DNA of 64,000 bases from Salinimonas iocasae. GTDB taxonomy: Bacteria > Pseudomonadota > Gammaproteobacteria > Enterobacterales > Alteromonadaceae. The notes under the pieces are model-generated. The model was not told the DNA's origin and searched no databases. It saw only the letters and a program-made list of their open reading frames with translations. The number at the start of each line of letters is the position of its first letter. The stretch's first letter is position 1. The stretch spans positions 1,380,001-1,444,000 of the forward strand of contig NZ_CP039852.1 in the NCBI RefSeq assembly GCF_006228385.1. Reading direction: 5' to 3'. Made by a program: the position numbers and the translations under genes. Shown piece after piece: positions 59,101 through 64,000 of the stretch.

Positions 59101-60678
59101 TTAGTGGCCTGAGTCACCTGGCACGGCACCCGTGTGATGTTCAATCAGATGTGCATCATAAAGAAACTGTGTTGCATCGAGCAGGCCATAATAGGTTGCC
59201 AGTAAGCCGACAATTGTCAGTACAATCGTGTAAGGCAGTGCCATCAGTACCATTTTGCCATAAGAAAGTCTCAGCAGTGGTGCAATAGCCGAAGTCAGCA
59301 GGAACAAGAATGCTGCCTGGCCATTCGGCGTTGCCACGCTAGGCAGGTTTGTACCGGTATTGATTGCTACTGCCAGTAAATCAAACTGGTCACGGGTAAT
59401 CTGGCCTTCCTTAAGAGCGGCTGTTACTTCTGTAATGTAGACAGAGCCGACAAATACGTTATCTGACACCATCGACAGCACGCCGTTAGCCAGATAAAAC
59501 ATGACTAGCTGGGTTTTGCCCTCGAAGCTAAGTACCCACTGAATAACAGGCTGAAACAGGCCCTGGTCGATAATAACTGCTACCACACCAAAAAATACAC
59601 ACAGCAGCGCTGTGAAGGGCAACGCCTCTTCAAACGCTTTACCTAATGCGTGCTCTTCAATAATTCCGCTCATAGACGTAGCAAGGATAATAACCGACAG
59701 ACCAATCAGACCTACTGAGGCAAAGTGACCGGCAAGACCGACGATTAGCCAAACACCGATAAGCGCTTGCACAGCAAGGCGTGCGGTATCACGCTTAGTA
59801 CGCTCCTGGTCTGTGTGCTTATCGTATTCCACCAGGATATCGCGTACAGCAACAGGAAGCTGGGCGCCATAGGTGAACAGTTTGGTTTTTTCCAGAATAA
59901 TTGTGGTCAACAGACCAAAGAAAAATACAGGCAGGGTAATAGGTGACATACGGATAAAGAATTCCAGGAAGCTCCAGCCTGCTTTATCGGCAATGATCAG
60001 GTTTTGCGGTTCGCCCACCATTGTCATTACGCCGCCTAATGCCGTCCCTACAGCAGAGTGCATCATTAGGTTGCGCAGGAATGCGCGGAAGTCTTCCAGA
60101 TCATTTTTACCCAAATCGTGCACACCATCATCGGATGTGTGGTCATGGTCATGATGAAACTCTTTGCCCGACGCAACTTTATGATAAATGGTATAAAAAC
60201 CCAGCCCTACGCTGATGATAACCGCCACAACGGTAAGCGCATCAAGGAATGCAGAAAGAAACGCAGAAGCAGTAATAAACGCCAGGGAGAGTATTAGTTT
60301 ATTACGTACTTTAATAACCAGTTTAGTAAACAGGTATAAAAGTAAATCTTTCATAAAGAAGATACCGGCTACCATAAATACCAGTAGCAGAATAACTTCC
60401 AGGTTCACCTCTATCTCGTGCAACATATGCTCGGGGGAGGTCATGCCGATAAACATAGCTTCAATAAGCAGCAGGCCGCCGGGCTGCAGCGGGTAACACT
60501 TTAATGCCATAGCCAGCGTAAAGATAAACTGAATGACCAGTACCCAGCCTGCCAGGTAGCTGTCAAACATAAAGATGAAGGGGTTGGCAATAAGACAGGC
60601 GATAATGGCCTTTTTATACCAGTCGGGCGCATGGCCCAAGAAGTTTCGATACAGGGCCATTGGCATCGAAGTTTGCAT
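59101..60678 (-). CDS. nhaB: Na+/H+ antiporter NhaB
   Basis: NhaB exports sodium in exchange for protons. The 525-aa polytopic product starts [25 protein letters not shown]; the cytoplasmic loop has [12 protein letters not shown], and [21 protein letters not shown] and [25 protein letters not shown] are family motifs. The ATG at 60678 (after AAGGA) was preferred over the 60762 extension. It is a second Na+/H+ exchanger besides the Mrp complex. Confidence 0.96.
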   Translation of the reverse strand: MQTSMPMALYRNFLGHAPDWYKKAIIACLIANPFIFMFDSYLAGWVLVIQFIFTLAMALKCYPLQPGGLLLIEAMFIGMTSPEHMLHEIEVNLEVILLLVFMVAGIFFMKDLLLYLFTKLVIKVRNKLILSLAFITASAFLSAFLDALTVVAVIISVGLGFYTIYHKVASGKEFHHDHDHTSDDGVHDLGKNDLEDFRAFLRNLMMHSAVGTALGGVMTMVGEPQNLIIADKAGWSFLEFFIRMSPITLPVFFFGLLTTIILEKTKLFTYGAQLPVAVRDILVEYDKHTDQERTKRDTARLAVQALIGVWLIVGLAGHFASVGLIGLSVIILATSMSGIIEEHALGKAFEEALPFTALLCVFFGVVAVIIDQGLFQPVIQWVLSFEGKTQLVMFYLANGVLSMVSDNVFVGSVYITEVTAALKEGQITRDQFDLLAVAINTGTNLPSVATPNGQAAFLFLLTSAIAPLLRLSYGKMVLMALPYTIVLTIVGLLATYYGLLDATQFLYDAHLIEHHTGAVPGDSGH

Positions 60679-61133
60679 GACAGTTATCCTTTTACCACTT
60701 GAAGACACGTTGTTGTATGCACTGCGTGCGAAGATGCAAAACAGTGTCATTGTTATCGGCACAGCGAATAAATTCGCTACCTTTATTTTATGCCCGCTAA
60801 GACTAGCGCAAAATTCCTGAGTGCGGAAGGAAGGGGCATAGAATTCTTATATAAATAGGCCGTTAGTCGTAAATTTAATCGCTGACGCTTTTTTAGACCT
60901 ATCTCTAAATCACCAAGATATAACGACCAGTTTACAGTGGTCTGTAATCTTATGGGTAAGGCCTGTTGCACGCGCTGTCGCAAGGCTGTCGTCTATACTT
61001 AAGTAATGGGTTATGTAAGTAGCGCCCTGCTAATTTTGCCTTGAATACCGGTAACCACAGCCAGGTGCGTAGACGCGCCACGCTACTGATTTTGCTCTGC
61101 CACCTGAACTAAATTTTAAATTGGAGAAAGCTT
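60679..61133. other. Divergent intergenic region nhaB / STAS-like gene
   Basis: About 455 bp without a gene. It must carry both divergent promoters. No confident -35/-10 pair or palindrome was recognised. Confidence 0.5.
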
Positions 61134-61514
61134 ATGAATATTAAAAAGCATGGGATTACCGTAGGGATTGATCGGGTGGGTGACGAATTTTTCCTGTCAT
61201 TAAAAGCGCAGGGCACGTTGACTCACCAGGATTATGAAGTGATTACCCCGATCATAAATTCTGCATTAAGAGGGGTTGAGTCGCCAAAAGTGAAAGCGCT
61301 TATAGATGGTACCGAGCTTGATGGTTGGGAATTACGAGCAGCCTGGGACGACTTCCGGCTTGGTTTACGACATGGCAGTGAATTTAAAAAAATAGCCATC
61401 TACGGTAACAAGCCCTGGCAGGAAACGCTGTCGAAAGTTGGCAGGTGGTTTATTTCGGGTGAAGTTAAATACTTTGAGTGTGAGTCTGATGCTATCGATT
61501 GGTTAAATGTATAG
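61134..61514 (+). CDS. SpoIIAA/STAS-like protein
   Basis: The 126-aa soluble protein matches the SpoIIAA-like group (PF11964 type). It has an N-terminal beta-strand set FLSLKAQGTLTHQDYEVITPII, then VKALIDGTELDGWELRAAWDDFRLGLRHGSEFKKIAIYG and a C-terminal WFISGEVKYFECESDAIDWL. Bacterial members are implicated in lipid or stress functions, but none is settled. TTGGAGAAAGCTT is a strong RBS before the ATG. Confidence 0.82.
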   Translation: MNIKKHGITVGIDRVGDEFFLSLKAQGTLTHQDYEVITPIINSALRGVESPKVKALIDGTELDGWELRAAWDDFRLGLRHGSEFKKIAIYGNKPWQETLSKVGRWFISGEVKYFECESDAIDWLNV

Positions 61515-62408
61515 CGATACAGATTTTATGCCTTCCAATAGAGAACTAAACCATATTAAGTAAACAATTGTTTAAGTTTCATTCAAATGATATTGATAGC
61601 TTTTATTTTATATAATTATACACACAGATGATGTGAATTTGTGCGGCGTTCAACGTGTTGTTGGATAAGTAAGCGATTTTTTATATTTAACTTTGTTTAT
61701 AATTAGCTTTAAGACAAGCTTTATTGTTGCCTGGTAAACGATATGCTGTTTTGATAAGGCTATTTACAAATAGTTATTTACTCCGCTAGTTTTCAGTTAG
61801 TACTTTTCTATTAGATTAATTTAAATTCTTTATTTTTTATGTGATGCACGTATTTAAATGTCAGGGCGTTTGACGTTTGGAGCGTTCCAGACTCTTTTAA
61901 TACACTGATGGCAAATCGTATAGCTGAGCTGCGACAGGCTTTGTGTCTTTTGATATCACAAAAAAACTGGGGAGTCTGTCTAAGTTGCATGTTTACATAT
62001 CAAACAACGGGTACCACGTTTCCAATGAAGTTTGTTTTTTGAACAGAGCCAAAAAATTGATGTTTAAAAGTGCAGATAAATAAATTTCTATATAACTTTT
62101 TTTATTCAATCTTGAGTTAAAAGATTAAGGTGACTTGTTAGTTTTTGTCGATGAGTTGAGGAAAGTGTAAAAAATAGACGTGATTTTCTGGTATATAAGT
62201 AGTTTTAAATAAACTTAGTAAATTTATAAACATTGACCTAATTTAATTTGTTTGATTAGTATGTGGGCGAAAAGTTCATATCAAATAACATTTTTTAAAT
62301 AATAAAAATATTATTTGTGTGAGGTTGTTTGTATTTAGCTTTGCTGACAATAAGCAACCAAAAATAATTAGATAAATATAAATAATAACTAATAATCCAG
62401 GAAAGGTT
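61515..62408. other. AT-rich gene-free region upstream of the Oar-like receptor
   Basis: About 890 bp, visibly richer in A and T than the flanking coding DNA, without a supportable ORF. One short inverted repeat CTATTTacAAATAG is at 61760-61773. The stretch probably contains the receptor promoter and a long 5' leader. Confidence 0.55.
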
Positions 62409-64000
62409 ATGGTCAATTTCAAAAACAATATATTCAAGCGCACAATTGCAGCAGTAGCTGTTACTGCTGCGTTTGGAACAATGTCGCCAGCCATGGCGCA
62501 AAGTACAACAGGGGCTGTGTCAGGCCAGGTTGTTAGTTCCTCTAAACAGGCAGTCGATGCGGCAAGCGTTACTATTCGCAATGTTGAAACGGGTTATACA
62601 AGAACCGTAGAGGTGGATGAAGAAGGCCGCTACAGATTTCCAGCATTGCCGATCGGCCGCTATACGATTTCAGCTAATGCTCCAGGTTATTCGCAGAACC
62701 AGTCTGAAGAGTTTTCTATCAGCGCTGGCGGTTCACGTCAGCTAACCGTTGGCTTAGCGTCAGATGTCGAGCGAATCGAAGTCTCAGGTTCTTCAATCTC
62801 AATGATTGATATGCGTTCTTCAGGTACATCACTGAACATCGGTGAAGTTGAAATTGACCGTATTCCCGTTCCCAGAAACGCAACTTCAGTAGCATTGCTT
62901 GCGCCCAGTACTACGGCTGGTGACAACCGTTTTGGTAACAATGGAAACCTTGCATCTTTTGGCGGTTCTTCTGTTGCTGAAAACGCTGTTTATATCAATG
63001 GTCTGAATGTAACAAACTTCAGAACAGGTACAGGCTTCTCTAATGTGCCTTTTGAGTTCTATAAACAGTTTGAAGTAAAAACGGGTGGTTATTCTGCTGA
63101 ATTTGGTCGTTCAACCGGTGGTGTCATTAATGCTGTTACCAAAAGCGGTACCAACGAATTTAAAATGGGCGCCAACGTTTATTACCAGCCTGAAAGCTTA
63201 AGAGAACAGAGCCCTGATACTTACCTGTCTGACGGTAGTGCTTATATCGTAAACCGTCTTGATGAAAGAAGTGAGATGGAAGGCAATATCTGGGTTTCAG
63301 GTGCATTCATTGAAGATACTCTGTTCTTTTATGGTATTTATAATCCACGTGACATCAGTAACGAAGGAACAACCGGTGAAGGTAGTAACTTCTTTGATTC
63401 AAGTTCAGACGATGCCTTCTATGGTGGTAAAATTGATTGGATCATCAACGAAGACCATAAGCTGGAATTACTGGCGTTCTCTGACTCCAACACCGTTGTC
63501 ACTGACAACTTCACCAACGACCTGGAAACCGGTGAGAAGACTTATCAGTCAACAGGCTACGAAGAAAATGGTGGTGACAACTGGTCACTAACGTATACCG
63601 GATACCTGACAGACAGCCTTACCGTCAAAGCCCTTTACGGTAAAAATAAATATGACATTACCTCAAGAAGTAATGTGCAAAGCGAGTGTAACTTTCACTA
63701 CGACCTGCGAGAAGATGCTCCAATCGGGCGCTTCGCTGGTTGTATCGGTAGCCCGGCCTATCTCGTAGAAGAAGGTCAGGATGAGCGTGAAGCGATGCGT
63801 ATCGATTTCGAATGGTACGTGGGCGATCACCTGCTGCGTTTTGGTTATGACACGGAAACCAACACATCAAATGCACTGGAAGGCTATTCGGGCCCGGATG
63901 GTAAGTTTGTTTATCTTCGCGACGGCACACCAGGCGCTGAACTGGATAATGGTTCATCCATCCCTGCAGGCGTAAATCAGTATGTAGAAGAGCGCGTGCG
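62409..64000 (+). CDS. TonB-dependent receptor, Oar-like (partial)
   Basis: The gene starts at 62409 after aggaaagg and runs open to the window end (530 codons shown). A signal peptide ends near PAMAQSTTG. It is followed by a carboxypeptidase-regulatory-like domain (AVSGQVV...YRFPALPIGRYTISANAPGY), the TonB-box-like VERIEVSGSS, and a plug with ENAVYINGLNVTNF and GRSTGGVINAVTKSGTNEFK. This is the Oar/OmpA-like TonB receptor layout found in Alteromonadales, used for large substrates such as peptides. The C-terminal barrel lies outside the window. Confidence 0.93.
   Translation, partial: MVNFKNNIFKRTIAAVAVTAAFGTMSPAMAQSTTGAVSGQVVSSSKQAVDAASVTIRNVETGYTRTVEVDEEGRYRFPALPIGRYTISANAPGYSQNQSEEFSISAGGSRQLTVGLASDVERIEVSGSSISMIDMRSSGTSLNIGEVEIDRIPVPRNATSVALLAPSTTAGDNRFGNNGNLASFGGSSVAENAVYINGLNVTNFRTGTGFSNVPFEFYKQFEVKTGGYSAEFGRSTGGVINAVTKSGTNEFKMGANVYYQPESLREQSPDTYLSDGSAYIVNRLDERSEMEGNIWVSGAFIEDTLFFYGIYNPRDISNEGTTGEGSNFFDSSSDDAFYGGKIDWIINEDHKLELLAFSDSNTVVTDNFTNDLETGEKTYQSTGYEENGGDNWSLTYTGYLTDSLTVKALYGKNKYDITSRSNVQSECNFHYDLREDAPIGRFAGCIGSPAYLVEEGQDEREAMRIDFEWYVGDHLLRFGYDTETNTSNALEGYSGPDGKFVYLRDGTPGAELDNGSSIPAGVNQYVEERV

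Noticed and set aside
60100..60180. His-rich loop in NhaB ([12 protein letters not shown]) as a new metal sensor
   Set aside because: From memory, Vibrio-type NhaB proteins have a similar HHDHDH loop; it appears to be a family feature.

Overview
The window reads as a chromosomal segment of a marine gammaproteobacterium of the Alteromonadales, close to Alteromonas or Salinimonas. The 16S 3' end is Alteromonas-like, the housekeeping blocks (apt-dnaX-ybaB//recR-htpG-adk, hisGDCBHAFI, fadD-rnd-ycgL-mltB-ycgM-ycgN) have gammaproteobacterial order, and there are TonB receptors plus Na+/H+ antiporters (Mrp-type and NhaB). Genus is inferred from sequence feel, not from a search.

1-5.2 kb: the distal part of an rRNA operon (16S 3' end, tRNA-Ala(TGC), tRNA-Ile(GAT), 23S, 5S, terminator), followed by two decayed copies of the 5S tail plus terminator. 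5.2-6.4 kb: an IS3-family insertion sequence whose orfA carries an extra frame break. 6.6-10.1 kb: a 40-aa membrane peptide, apt, dnaX (with a well-formed programmed -1 frameshift site) and ybaB. 10.1-15.9 kb: an accessory insertion that splits ybaB from recR and carries two sulfotransferase-like proteins, a glycosyltransferase and a beta-propeller protein, probably a glycan-decoration cassette. 16-19.5 kb: recR, htpG, adk.

19.6-26.6 kb: a MAPEG membrane protein, a PLP D-amino-acid dehydratase/aldolase-like enzyme, a TonB receptor, an exported unknown, two tandem small heat-shock proteins each preceded by a ROSE-like RNA thermometer (with a sigma32-type promoter ahead of the first), and a short signal peptidase I. 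26.7-34.0 kb: the complete histidine operon with a recognisable His-rich leader peptide (hisL) and a textbook attenuator. 34-40 kb: envelope and membrane proteins and an intracellular GH13 enzyme.

40.1-47.5 kb: a ten-gene, fully overlapping Mrp-type antiporter operon of unusual make-up: E, F, G, a free-standing MrpA-tail (MbhD/E-like), B, C and three different large ND-type subunits plus a 97-aa membrane protein. 47.7-58 kb: yoaA, tsaB, a small unknown, an Slp lipoprotein, an alpha/beta hydrolase, fadD, rnd, ycgL, a lytic transglycosylase, ycgM, ycgN. 58-60.7 kb (minus): acetyltransferase, dsbB, nhaB. 61.1 kb: a SpoIIAA/STAS-like protein, then about 0.9 kb of AT-rich non-coding DNA and the start of an Oar-like TonB receptor that runs off the window end.

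The regulatory RNA signals (dnaX frameshift, paired ROSE thermometers, his attenuator) are the best supported new observations. The least described gene sets are the sulfotransferase/propeller insertion and the three-large-subunit Mrp operon.
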